A stretch of DNA of 64,000 nucleotides from Topomyia yanbarensis (Eukaryota > Arthropoda > Insecta > Diptera > Culicidae), in contig NC_080672.1 of NCBI RefSeq assembly GCF_030247195.1, forward strand, positions 158,293,167 through 158,357,166, read 5' to 3'. The translations under genes were made by a program, and so were the position numbers. Position 1 is the first letter of the stretch. Each line of letters opens with the position of its first letter. The notes under the pieces are model-generated. The model was not told the DNA's origin. It did not search any database and was given only the letters and a program-made list of their open reading frames with translations. This document shows positions 21,246-31,829 of the stretch, piece by piece.

Positions 21246-22379
21246 TGTAAGTAGGGGTTTGCCCACTACTCGGGTTCTGGTTTGCCCGGCGAACCCTTCT
21301 TTTCAGGGCGGCCTAGGTGCCTCTACAGAATTTCGGATTTTCGTAACAACAAAAAAAAAGTAAACAAACAAATGAATTAAATTTACCGTGTTTATTTCTC
21401 TCCTACTCTCCACTGCTGCTGATGCGGAATCCCAATGCTGTTGGTGAAGGGAAGGCGGGCGGTTTCCTTCCGGCAGGCCGGGACAACAACGGCCGCGTAC
21501 TTGTCCGGGTTCCGTTGGCTGCTCCGGCAGCGGTCCTTTACGGTTAGCTAGGGAGGTGAGCTTGGCTTCTTTGTTGGAACCTCCCTAGCGACGTTGGCGA
21601 ACTATCGCCGGATCAACTTGCTCGCCGCAAGCTATCCCGGAAGTCACCGCAGTGCACTTCCCAGGGGGAACCTTTGTCCACCCTGCTTCGTTCTCCTTGG
21701 CTATTAGCTATAGAGGAGAGCTAGGCTCGTTCGACTTATCCTCTATAGCGAGAACGGTCGGTGTTCGGTTCCTTGGGTTTTAGCCGGGGACGCGAGAATG
21801 CTCCTTTACGGTTAGCTGTCCCACTTCGGCGAACCAACACCACTCACTTCACTAGTGCCCGAACCACGGGCCGGCACTATTCGACGGTTTTATATCGCCG
21901 TCACACGCGCGCACTGAATCCTTCCTTCTAGTGGCGGGGAACTGTCCCGAAAAAGACAAAAATTATCTGGACGTCTGTTTGATGCCGTGGTCCGTCACTT
22001 TCTAAAAAAAACTCAATGGCCGCCTTCCTCATTCGACCCAAAACAAACACCAAAACCAGCACCAAAAAAACGTACCGCCGCATAGCTGTCATCACCTATG
22101 CGCAGCATAGCCAGTACTTTTACTTCAGCAGCAGGAGAGCGGTGGCCTATCTAAGCCCTATGTTAACTATGTACAATTGTCAAACAAAAATTACTACACC
22201 TATCTGAACGCACAAAACCGTTCACAAACGCGAAACTATATAAAAATTTACAAGAAAAAATGAACGATATCGAAACAGCGGTGAGCATAAATTTTCGTAA
22301 ACAATACACTCTACGGAGAGAGTACGCACGAAAGGGTATATTTCCACCCAGTGCTAAATTGTTACCCTGACGGGTTACA
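21246..22379 (-). repeat. Gypsy LTR (5' LTR in element orientation)
   Basis: 1134 bp, same ends as the other LTR, with T at 21568 where the partner has C. It would carry the active promoter: a TATAAAA box on the minus strand near 21888-21896. Confidence 0.95.
21886..21896 (-). promoter_or_regulatory. TATA box of the Gypsy 5' LTR
   Basis: The minus strand reads GATATAAAACC here, with the AATAAA signal about 500 bases further on. The position suits a Gypsy U3 promoter. Called from motif only. Confidence 0.45.
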
Positions 22380-22383
22380 GAAA
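22380..22383. repeat. Target-site duplication GAAA, right
   Basis: Matches 12514-12517. The ORF2 frame resumes at the next base. Confidence 0.85.
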
Positions 22384-24417
22384 TTAGCCCTTAACAAGGC
22401 TATTAAAAGCAGCAAGAGAGCGTGTTTCGACAACCTGTGTGAGAGTGCCAACGCGAATCCGTGGGGTGACGCCTACCGGATTGTGATGGCCAAGACCAAA
22501 GGGGGCTCCTCACCCCCAGAACGGTCTCCGGACCGGTTGGAAACGATTATCGAAGTACTCTTCCCGTCTCGAGCCACAAGCCTCTGGCCACCTGCACTAC
22601 GAGGCAGTGCGGGCACGGTCGAAATGGTGGCTCCAGTGACGAACGAAGAACTACTCGCAGTGGCTAAATCCCTAGCAATGAACAAAGCTCCAGGGCCGGA
22701 TGGAGTTCCGAACAACGCTCTCAAGGCAGCGATCATAGCGAACCCGAACATGTTCAGGCTAGCTATGCAGAGATGCCTTGACGAGTGCCGTTTCCCCGAT
22801 AGATGGAAAAGGCAGAAACTGGTGCTGTTGCCGAAGCCCGGGAAGCCGCCAGGCGACCCATCGGCGTACAGACCAATCTGTCTGATAGACACGACTGGCA
22901 AACTGCTTGAGAGGATCATCCTCAACAGGCTCACCCCGTACGCGGAAGGTACGGACGGTCTGTCAAGCAACCAGTTTGGCTTTCGAAAGGGTAAGTCCAC
23001 AGTGGACGCTCTCAACTCAGTGATAAATACTGCCGAGATAGCGATCCAACGAAAAAGGCGAGGTATTCGATACTGTGCGTTAGTGACACTTGACGTGAAG
23101 AACGCATTCAACAGCGTAAGCTGGGATGCCATCGCGCTCTCGTTACACCGGCTTAGCCTACCGGTGGGTCTGTACCGGATCCTGGAAAGTTACTTCCAAA
23201 ACCGCGTACTGATATACGAGACCGATGTCGGTCAGAAAAGGGTTCCGATTACCGCCGGAGTCCCACAGGGCTCGATCCTAGGCCCGGTGCTATGGAACCT
23301 CATGTATGACGGGGTTCTGAGACTGAAGTTCCCTCCTGGGGTCAAGATCGTCGGCTTTGCCGACGACGTAAACTTGGAGGTCTACGGGGAGTCAATTCCT
23401 GAGGTAGAACTAACCGCAGAACACGCGATTAGCACGGTGGAGGAATGGATGAGCGCGAGAGGCCTGGAGCTCGCTCATCATAAGACGGAGGTAGTTATCG
23501 TCAACAACCGCAAGTCGGCACAACATGCAGTTATCCATGTGGGAGAAGTCGCGATCACTTCACAGCGAAGTCTGAAGTCTCTCGGAGTCATTATAGACGA
23601 CAAGCTGACCTTCGGCAGCCATGTCGACTATACGTGCAAAAGAGCGTCGACTGCTGTTGCGGCACTATCGAGAATGATGTCCAACAGCTCAAAGGTGTGC
23701 GCCAGTAGACGTAGGTTACTGGCAGGCGTTGCCGTATCTATCCTCAGGTACGGCGGCCCGTCATGGTCAAGAGCACTGAGGGTAACCAGTTACCTACAGA
23801 AACTGGAGAGCACCTACCGCGTGATGTGCCTCAGAGTGATATCTGCCTACCGCACGGTATCACACGATGCATCCTGCGTGATAGCGAGCATGATGCCAGT
23901 CGGGCTGGTCATTCGGGAAGATGAGGAGTGCTTTGAGCTACGTGGAAATAGAGGAGCCCGCGAGCGCACCAGGGTGACCTCGGTCGCCAGATGGCAGCGT
24001 GAGTGGGACAACTCCTCGAAAGGTAGGTGGACCCACCGGCTGATACCTAGCATATCGAGCTGGGTGGGAAGACCCCATGGGGAACTTCACTTCCACCTGA
24101 CACAATTCCTGTCAGGCCATGGCTGTTTCCGTCAGTACCTCCACAGGTTCGGACACGCGGAGGTCCCAGTCTGCCCGGACTGCCCAGGTGTAGATGAAAC
24201 TGCCGAACACATACTGTTCGTATGTCATCGGTTCGACGTCGAAAGAAGAGCAATGCTTGACGTCTGTGGCTGGGACACAACCCCGGATACCCTTATTCAG
24301 CGGATGTGTCAAACGGTGGAGAAGTGGAACGCAGTCTCGGCTGCTACCATCCAGATTGCCAGTAGGCTACAGGTAATCTGGCGAACCGAGCAACAGACGG
24401 CGGGCACGGCTAACTAG
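22384..24417 (+). pseudogene. ORF2, 3' part: reverse transcriptase and C-terminal zinc domain (split gene)
   Basis: Downstream 677 codons of ORF2, in the same phase as the part ending at 12517. RT motifs: a PKPGKPPGDPSAYRP block, LDVKNAFNS with catalytic D, AGVPQGSILGP, and FADDV at 23356-23370 (the YXDD-equivalent active site, F being usual in the R1 clade). The C-terminal region has a C-x2-C-H-x4-C type zinc site around CPDCPGVDETAEHILFVC, common in this clade. No stop or frameshift is visible up to TAG at 24415. It reverse-transcribes element RNA at the nicked target. It has no start of its own, so it is silent while the Gypsy insert remains. Confidence 0.9.
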
Positions 24418-25335
24418 TGATTGGTTAGTTGGAGCGAAAAAGGCCAAGCGCAAATAAGAGAGTGAATGGTCTGTTCATGCCGAGGTAGGTTGGCGCAGCG
24501 AATGGCAACCGCGTAAGGGGTAAACCCAGCCACCCCGAAGCAAGACAGAAGAGTGAGTGTATAGGCGTATAAGTGGACTGCCTCATGCCAAGACGGGAGG
24601 GTCGTAGCGTAGTATGTTGGAACTAAGCTATCGATGCCTCATGGCGTGGCAGAGGAGTGAAAGGGTGAGCATCCAAGTCAGTCTCACACTGCATGTTAAG
24701 GGTGAGCATAAAAGTCAGCCTCACAGGTTGGTAGAGGCTAGCACAAAAGTCAGCCTAGCAAGGAATGAAAAAGGTGAGCACAACAGTCAGCCTCGCATGG
24801 TATGTCAGAAGTGGGGCCTAAGAAAAATGTCCCACATGGGATGCCAGAGGGAGTGACAAAGGTACAATAGAGTGGCACGATTGAGAGTAAATCAGGTGAT
24901 AGGGTGAGCACCCAAGTCAGCCTCACATGGATGGGTAGGGCGAGCACAAAAGTAAGCCTAGCAAGGAATGAGTAAGGTGAGCACACAAGTCAGCCTCGCA
25001 TGGAACGTAAAAGGTGAGCACAAAAGTCAGCCTCATGTGGGAGTGTTTGAGAGTGAATCAAAGTGTGATTGAGAGAGCACCCAAGTAAGCCTCATACAGG
25101 ATGTATGATCGCGTGAGTGAGAGTGAATGAGTACAATTAGTACAGCCATCCCCCCAGAAGTAATACCGAGAGGTAGTTCCTGGGAGGAATGATGGCGGAG
25201 CCCAATGGAGTTTAGTCGGTATTAATGGCTGGTCACCATTCGAGTCCGACACGCCCCCAGTGCACTCCGTGTGGTAGATTGGACCCTACCGTTAGCACGT
25301 GTACTGGGCTAGGACATAAAGGTCTTCTCCATTGT
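24418..25335 (+). other. 3' UTR of the Waldo-like element
   Basis: About 0.9 kb from the ORF2 stop to the A-tail. The first part is unique. From 24664 it holds a degenerate tandem motif. The last 200 bases before the tail are again unique, as expected for the region recognised by the element's own RT. Confidence 0.8.
24664..25095 (+). repeat. Degenerate GTGAGCACAAAAGTCAGCCT repeat in 3' UTR
   Basis: About nine copies of a 25-base motif, beginning near 24664, 24700, 24738, 24771, 24902, 24938, 24975, 25012 and 25073. Spacing within groups is 33-38 bases. The variant order of the first four roughly repeats in the next four, suggesting duplication of the whole group. Confidence 0.8.
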
Positions 25336-25347
25336 AAAAAAAAAAAA
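25336..25347 (+). other. Poly(A) tail of the non-LTR element
   Basis: Twelve As follow the 3' UTR and pass directly into CACATACAC of the target microsatellite, as expected from target-primed reverse transcription. Confidence 0.85.
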
Positions 25348-25460
25348 CACATACACACACACATACAGACTTTTTCCGATCTCGACGAACTGAGTCGAAT
25401 GGGATTAGGTTGACGTTTTTCAGAGTGATTGCATAACCTTTCTATATGAGAAAGGCAAAA
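25348..25460 (-). repeat. Dispersed ACAY-bearing repeat, right part
   Basis: Continues the repeat broken at 9820: remaining ACAY units, the conserved CGATCTCGACGAACTGAG block, and the CCTTTCTATATGAGAAAGG end. Confidence 0.8.
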
Positions 25461-25882
25461 ATCCCCAAAAATGAAATGTACCTATTAATGTGAAACACAG
25501 TGAATAATACATACAATAAAGACCCATTTTTATCAGTCTCATGGTGTATTTTAGGCTGACAAAATGGGGACATTGACTAAATCGGGTAATTTTTTTTCTT
25601 TATAATAAACTGAAGCTGTTAAAATATTCTTCCCGTCCCTTGATGTAGTCTGATAACTATTTCTGATTATGATGAACTTTTTATTTTTATTTCCTCTTCA
25701 TGATAAGGAAAACATGCTCAAGAAAGGATTTACTCGAATTCAGTCTTGTTCGTCTGCAAGATCCCATCAAACATATGTTCATATTTGGCTGATAAAATCA
25801 GGGTTTCAATGTATTATAATAGATATTCAGCATTCGAAGAAGTTTCTTGTGAACGAGTGTAGAACGACTTTGTTTCTACTTA
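25461..25882. other. Intergenic stretch with no supported gene
   Basis: AT-rich, no coding frame with family features and no repeat boundary that I can define. Confidence 0.6.
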
Positions 25883-25890
25883 CTTGAAGT

Positions 25891-27702
25891 CGGCGGCGTA
25901 GCCAGAAATTCGGTTTGGTGGGGGTTTGGTGAAAATCGATCATACTGTCCAAACGGCATAATTCCGAAACCGTAATTTTTGAAGTTTTAAAATTATGCAG
26001 AATTAATTTTTCAGAAAATAGTAGCAGAGTTCGTGTCTAGCGAATTTGTTGAGACTTTATTGTAGTCATGAATATTAACCTTAGAAAAATCACCATAAAT
26101 ACTTCTTGGACGATATACCGTCAAAATTATTTTATCAAATGATGCGCTGTTTAACGTTTGTAAAACTCATCGAAGATACTAAACCTCCGAAGTTGGCGGT
26201 TTCAAAATGATGCTATCTTGACCTTAAATTACTGATTTTAAACATTTGACCTATACATATAATTGGTCATACAACAAAAATCAAATGTTCATCAAAATCG
26301 ATCAGAACCTGCTAGAATCGAATGGAAATCGTTATTTTTCATAAATTTCTCTCTGCATTGGGAAAGTGTTATCCTCGTTATTAATCATATTACGTTTTCG
26401 TCTGAACTCGACGCATTCCCAAAAAAACCAGTCTTAATCCACCTAGTGGTGCAATTGTGCTTGTCTCATTTGTCCAGACAACGATTCCATGGCTGGTTAT
26501 GTTCAATACAATGGTGGAAATGAATATTACATGTTCAGTACGATTTGCACATACATACAATGGATTGACAGCCACGATCTTGAGATGCTATGTGATACTG
26601 AAACATCGCTTGAAACCAGCGGCGGATCATGGAGAAAGGTCCAGGAGGTCCAGATCCTGGCGAAATTTTTCAACGTGTTAAGAAATTTTAAACTAGTTTC
26701 AATTTTAAAGTAGCAACCCCTCACTGCATACTCCCTCCGGGCCGGTATGATTGACGATTTTTAGAATGATTGCATAACCTTTCTATATGAGAAAAACAAA
26801 AATGTACCAAAGTCCAAAAAAAGTCTATTTTTGTCAAACATCTCAATGTTTCATGCATTTTAAAGTCGTTTGGCATCAAAAATACAAATTTGATTTTGAA
26901 AATTTTTCATTTCAGTTTATATGGGAATTTGCTGTGTGATTGCACCGTTCAACTTGTAACTCCGGAACCGGAAGTCCAATCAATAAAAAAAATTCAATAG
27001 CAGCCGATGGGAAGGTTGTACCTTTCATTTGAGACTAACTTTGTGCAAATCAGTCCAGACATCTCTGAGAAACAGAGGTCACATTTTTTCCACATACACA
27101 CATACATACACACACAGACATTTTCCGATCTCGACGAACTCAGTCGATTGGCATATGACACTCGGCCCTCCGGGTCGGGATTAGATTGACGAACGTTAGA
27201 GTGAATGAGAAAGGCAAGAACATTTTTAGCAAATGTTGAATGCATTTTTTTGGTAAGCAGTTCTATATTTCATAGACATTAAATCAATTTTAACTTCTCT
27301 TCCTAATAAATAAAGACCCTTACTACAGTACATCTCTACAAAAACGAGATCAATTTGAAAATAAATCTGAGGACTATGATTGATTACAGAACTCTGTAAT
27401 TTTCTATTGGAATGTTTTCAGGCAGGAATTTGATATTGATGCTATTAGACAACTGTGAAATCAAGACCAATAGATCAGTTACATATCAGGACCCCATTCC
27501 GACAATTTATCAAAAGTCCTCATGATGTTTACAACAACAGGTTATCAATCTACGGATCAGATAATTGTTATTGTAATATTAAATTAAATCAGTCTGCATC
27601 AATAAATTTTCAACTTCAATCCAATTTTTTTTTTTTGGGTGTGGTGGGGGGGTGGGGTTGTATGGTGTTATACCCCAAACCCTTCTATTGGCTACGCCGT
27701 TG
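25891..27702. mobile_element. hAT-like non-autonomous element, copy 2
   Basis: Ends CGGCGGCGTAGC and GCTACGCCGTTG are two-mismatch versions of the 2138-4062 TIR. Flanks CTTGAAGT (25883-25890) and CTTGGAGT (27703-27710) are a 7/8 matching 8-bp duplication. Internal sequence is alignable with copy 1 but diverged, so this copy is older. It carries a nested dispersed repeat at 26428-27219 and a G-rich right end. Confidence 0.8.
26428..27219 (-). repeat. Dispersed ACAY-bearing repeat nested in hAT-like copy 2
   Basis: Begins CCAGTCTTAATCCACC and ends GAGAAAGGCAAGA, with the 330-bp-type unit, a short ACAY tract (27090-27119) and the CGATCTCGACGAACTCAG block. In hAT-like copy 1 the corresponding site (about 3617-3627) is uninterrupted, so the ends are fixed by comparison to within a few bases. 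No TIR and no clear target duplication is seen. Confidence 0.8.
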
Positions 27703-27710
27703 CTTGGAGT

Positions 27711-28898
27711 TATTTATTTTGCTTTTCATTTTCCGATATGTTTCAGATCGATCCGATGGTCATTAGTTAGAAAAATTGCAGTCAGAAGGTTCGCACAAAT
27801 GAACATTTTTGCACTGATAAGTTATCAAGTTCCTTCCAGACAACTTGGAAGTGTTCTGTGATTATTTCTAGCGGTTGTAGGTAGAAAAATGAAATACAAA
27901 ATTCGTTTTATCGAAATAATGTTTGGCTTATTTCAATGGATTATTACTATATTCAACTAAATAAATAGGCAACAAAGAGTAATTCACAAACAACAAGCCA
28001 TAACTTTTAAAGTATTCAAAATAGATATTTAAAGTCTTCAGTAAAGTTATTCGCAAGAGTAAGAGCTACAAATTTGCTGAAGACATCATTTCGATATAAT
28101 CACTTCCAAGAAAATTTGTGAAAACATCTCACTCATAGGGGGATTAATCAGTAAAAGCACAATACCAAAAGAAAGGGCATATTTCCTCCATTAAATTCTC
28201 CGAAGATAGTATTGACCTAAAATAAGCCGTTTTAGCGTTAATAGCGTCGAGATCTACTGCCACCCTGAATTTTATTTTAAGATAGTCTTTGTGCAACTAT
28301 AGGAAAATTCTGGATTTGAGTTGATACAGGGGTTTGAACAGGCTGCTTTTAATTTATTTACTATGCCAAATGTCTTACAACAGCATGAAACAACGGATCT
28401 TGTATCTTTTCATAAAAAATTGTTTTGTCAAAAGTTGCCTCTGGTACTTTTAATTAGTAAACTGAGATTTTCAATTAAAAATCAAATTTTGTTTTTTTCG
28501 AATTGACACCAGATTTCGACATTAAATTGATTTCTTAAACATTTCGCAAACAAAAATAAAATGCATACTCAAGTCCCATCTCAATACAAAAATATTCCTT
28601 GTACCACAAAGATATATTTTCCACATTACACCAGATCTCGACGCTTGATGACATTGTTTTTCGCTTGCACTCAAATTTTGCATGGAGATTTTTTGCGAGG
28701 TACCAAAACATTCGAGGTGTGTCCGATTTGAAATTTCAGAAAGACCATAAATGTTCGCATTCTACCGTCCAGAGTAAGAGCATTTACACTCTAGAAAGGA
28801 ATGAAAGAAAGTAGTAGAGAATTCGATTGTTTGTGCTATACGTATATTTATTTGGTTAGTTTCGTTGTACGTGACAATTATGTTTGTTTTACCTGCTT
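27711..28898. other. Intergenic stretch with no supported gene
   Basis: AT-rich, with only short random frames. No TIR pair or tandem array recognised. Confidence 0.55.
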
Positions 28899-29218
28899 TT
28901 AGTCGGTATGCATTTCTTGGCCAGAAGATTCAGCATCAGAGTGTCTTGTGTTTTGTTGCACCATCCATAAGCGTCCTGTTCGGCATGTAGCGCTGTAATA
29001 TCCTCGTTGGCCGCAAGTATTGCACCTTCTGGATAAAAAGGGCATTCGAGGTTCCAGTGGTAAGCATTGTTGCACCTTGGACAACGTTGGCGGCGCTCTT
29101 GTGTTTGTGAAGCTGAGTGGTTGTCTTTTATTTGCTACCGAAAACTTTCCGCGATTTAATGTACCTGCGTGTCGTTCTTGTCTTTGCCTCAACCCTAGGT
29201 CCGTTCGGTGTTGCTTGC
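28899..29218 (-). pseudogene. Gag-like zinc-knuckle relic
   Basis: On the minus strand two adjacent zinc knuckles can be read, but in different frames: CPRCNNAYHWNLEC (29065-29106 region) fits C-x2-C-x4-H-x4-C, and CNTCGQRGYYSATC just after it has Y at the histidine position. The spacing of two knuckles separated by a short basic stretch is typical of LTR-retrotransposon gag. The frame change and lost histidine mark it as decayed. No capsid or pol remnant is seen beside it. It abuts the minisatellite. Confidence 0.5.
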
Positions 29219-29257
29219 CATAGCCGGGATAAGACCACTGATAAGAACTAAGATAAC

Positions 29258-29878
29258 TCTTATTTGAATCAAATCAAGCAAATCAATCAGAAGAATCAAA
29301 TGAATCAAATGAATCAAATGAATCAAATGAAACAAATAAATCAAATGAATCAAGCGAATCAAGTGAATCAAATGAATCAAATGAATCAAATGAATCAAAT
29401 GAATCAAATGAATCAAATGAATCAAATGAATCAAATGAATCAAATCAAATGACTCAAATGAATCAAGCGAATGAAATGAAACAAATAAATCAAATGAATC
29501 AAGTGAATCAAGTGAATCAAGTGAATCAAGTGAATCAAGTGAATCAAGTGAATCAAATGAATCAAATGAATCAAGCGAATGAAATGAAACAAATAAATCA
29601 AATGAATCAAGTGAATCAAGTGAATCAAGTGAATCAAGTGAATCAAGTGAATCAAGTGAATCAAATGAATCAAATGAATCAAATCAAATGAATCAAATGA
29701 ATCAAGCGAATGAAATGAATCAAATAAATCAAATGAATCGAGCGAATCAAATTAATCAAGCGAATCAAATGAATCAAGCGAATCAAGTGAATCAAATGAA
29801 TCAAATGAATCAAATGAATCAAATGAATCAAATGAATCAAATGAATCAAATGAATCAAATGAATCAAATAAGTAAAAA
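29258..29878. repeat. 9-bp minisatellite (AATCAAATG)n with 108-bp higher-order period
   Basis: About 69 units of AATCAAATG with GTG, GCG and AAA-type variants. The variant block starting TCAAGCGAATGAAATG recurs at 29463, 29571 and 29702; the first two are 108 bp (12 units) apart. Because 9 is a multiple of 3, all frames translate to tripeptide repeats; these are artefacts. Confidence 0.95.
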
Positions 29879-30470
29879 GAAATTAAATGAATAAATAAAA
29901 GAAATGATTCGAGCGAAATAGTGAAGAAAATTGATAAAATGAATAAAAAAAGAAGACAGAAGAACAATATGAATTAAATGATTGGACGATTTTAAAGAGT
30001 TGTAAATTAATAGAAAAAACGAATTGCGTCAAATTACTAATTTGGATGAAATGAAGAAAACGAATGACCGAAAGTATAGTCAGATTATTTAAATGAAGAA
30101 ACTAAATAAAATGTATGCTGAAAAAAATGATTAATGAACAAAATGAACGAAAACAGTGAATAAGGTAAGTTAAATGAATGATATGAATAAAAAGAATATA
30201 CTGATCAAAGTGAATCTAAAGAATGAAACGAATAAAAAGTTAAAATGAATTCAGTTGTACAAAATGAATAAAAAAAGGCTGAATAAAATAAATAATTAAA
30301 ATGCGATGATCATGTATTTAAAATTAGTCAAATATTAAAGATGAACCAAATAAGCAATCGAATTAAATCCTTGAAGCGAAGAAACTGAGCAAACGAGTAT
30401 ATAGAAAGATATAAAAAAAATATTTGAATAAAATAAATGAACGACGAATTTGAGAACCATTATTTCAGAA
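29879..30470. repeat. Decayed flank of the 9-bp minisatellite
   Basis: Sequence remains rich in AATGAA/AATAAA words with the same strand asymmetry as the minisatellite, but periodicity is lost progressively to the right. Read as an older, mutated part of the array. Confidence 0.6.
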
Positions 30471-31677
30471 AATTGAAAGAAAATTTATGAAAAACGGCTA
30501 ATTAATATACAATGGTTCTAAAGTTTCTATTCTTTTTTGTTTTCACCTTTTCGTTTTCGTTGTTATTTTCTGGATGGCGTCGTTCAAGATTAGCTTTGTT
30601 TCTTCTTCATTGACGGACCTTAATTAGTGATCGGGAACCTGGAACGTTCAATATGTTTTGTTATTCAAAGATGTTTTTGGACACAGATTTTGAAAATTTT
30701 CATCTTGAAACATCCATATTTCCCAGTTATGTCAAATATTTTTCTTAGATAGCCAAGGATTTCCCTAATTATAGTGTATATAATCGCTGTGCATTGAATT
30801 GAATTAAATTGGAGTAAACGTAGTTTTCGAATGTTGGTCCCCTGCCTTCCCATAGTGCGTTTTGAAGGGGTATCCCTTCATCTTAAGGGTTTGAACATAG
30901 TTATAGTTTTTTCATAATACAAAAATTTTGCAAATTTTTCACGACCACAAATATTTTCTTGGCAAAGTAGGATAAAATATTTAATTTGATTCCACGAGTG
31001 GCACTCTGCTACACTATAATGCAAAAACTATTTATAAGGGAACAGTAGATTAATAATAGTTTTGTTTTCTCAAACCTGCATAATTAGATCGCACTTAAAA
31101 TATGGACATAAGCAATATTTCAGATTAGCAAAAGATATTATCACAGAACATTGAAAAGGATAGAGAAATAGTAAGATATATGTTAGTCATGATAGTTGCC
31201 AAGACACAAAGAGAGAAAGAGAGAGAGCGAGAGAGAGAGAAGGGATGAGAGAGAGCCCCCCGCATGTAAGGAATGGCAAATGCTGGCTAGGGCCGTGACA
31301 TTATTTTTATATTTTATGTGATAAGAAGGGCGACGACAACTAGAGGAATCAAAGCGCTACTGTCTCTATGTATTCACGGACGAGACCCCAGCTCTAGCAT
31401 ATTGTATCCCATTACTTTGACATGTATGTACCCGGGGCAATATGTGTCATACTAATGGGCCCAGCTTATGTAAGAGCGAGATAATAAATTATCAGTGTTA
31501 GCAGCGACATGCGATCTCTACGAATTATAATCTCTTTTAGGGCGACTGGGCAAAAACAATTGATTTTTTATCCGCTTAATTGTTAGTATTGAACCCCTAG
31601 AAAGGTCTCAATACATTTTAAACTACTTCTACCCAATGTTTCAAGAGAAAATACCCAATGGGTAATTTTCTACAACG
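30471..31677. other. Intergenic stretch with no supported gene
   Basis: No coding region recognised. A GA-rich simple repeat lies at about 31206-31247. Confidence 0.55.
31206..31247. repeat. (GA)n-rich microsatellite
   Basis: Imperfect GAGA tract with AAAG and GCGA interruptions. Confidence 0.85.
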
Positions 31678-31829
31678 TTTTGCCTTTCTCATATAAAGAA
31701 AGGTTATGCAATCACTGTAAAAATCGACTTTTTAACCGAGGCCCGGAGGGCCGAGTGTCATACACCATTCGATTCACTTCGTCGAGATCGGCAAATGTCT
31801 GTGTGTGTATGTGTGTGTGTGTGTGTGTG

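Larger units (their letters stand above)
12518..22379 (-). mobile_element. Gypsy-group LTR retrotransposon, full length, young
   Basis: A 9862-bp element between GAAA duplications, with LTRs at 12518-13651 and 21246-22379 that begin TG and end CA. Transcription runs on the minus strand: LTR, gag ORF A, gag ORF B, pol, about 1.9 kb of non-coding DNA, LTR. I see one LTR difference (12840 C, 21568 T), so the copy is very recent. Domain order protease-RT-RNase H-integrase is that of Gypsy elements. There is no env-like ORF. Next to the 5' LTR the minus strand reads TTTGGCGC, a weak primer-binding-site match of only about six bases. Confidence 0.93.
9820..25347 (+). mobile_element. R1-clade (Waldo-like) non-LTR retrotransposon, split by a Gypsy insert
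   Basis: A full-length looking non-LTR element: 5' UTR with terminal hairpin, ORF1 (gag-like, three zinc knuckles), overlapping ORF2 (APE endonuclease and RT) and a 0.9-kb 3' UTR ending in A12. Subtracting the Gypsy insert and one target duplication leaves about 5.66 kb, normal for R1-clade elements. It sits in an ACAC/ACAT microsatellite. Waldo elements of the R1 clade are known to target (ACAY)n, which with the protein motifs supports the Waldo-like call. Family naming is by motif and target, not by alignment. Confidence 0.85.

Noticed and set aside
29195..29967. Open frames reading MNQMNQ or LIHLIH
   Set aside because: They are translations of the 9-bp minisatellite in several frames on both strands.
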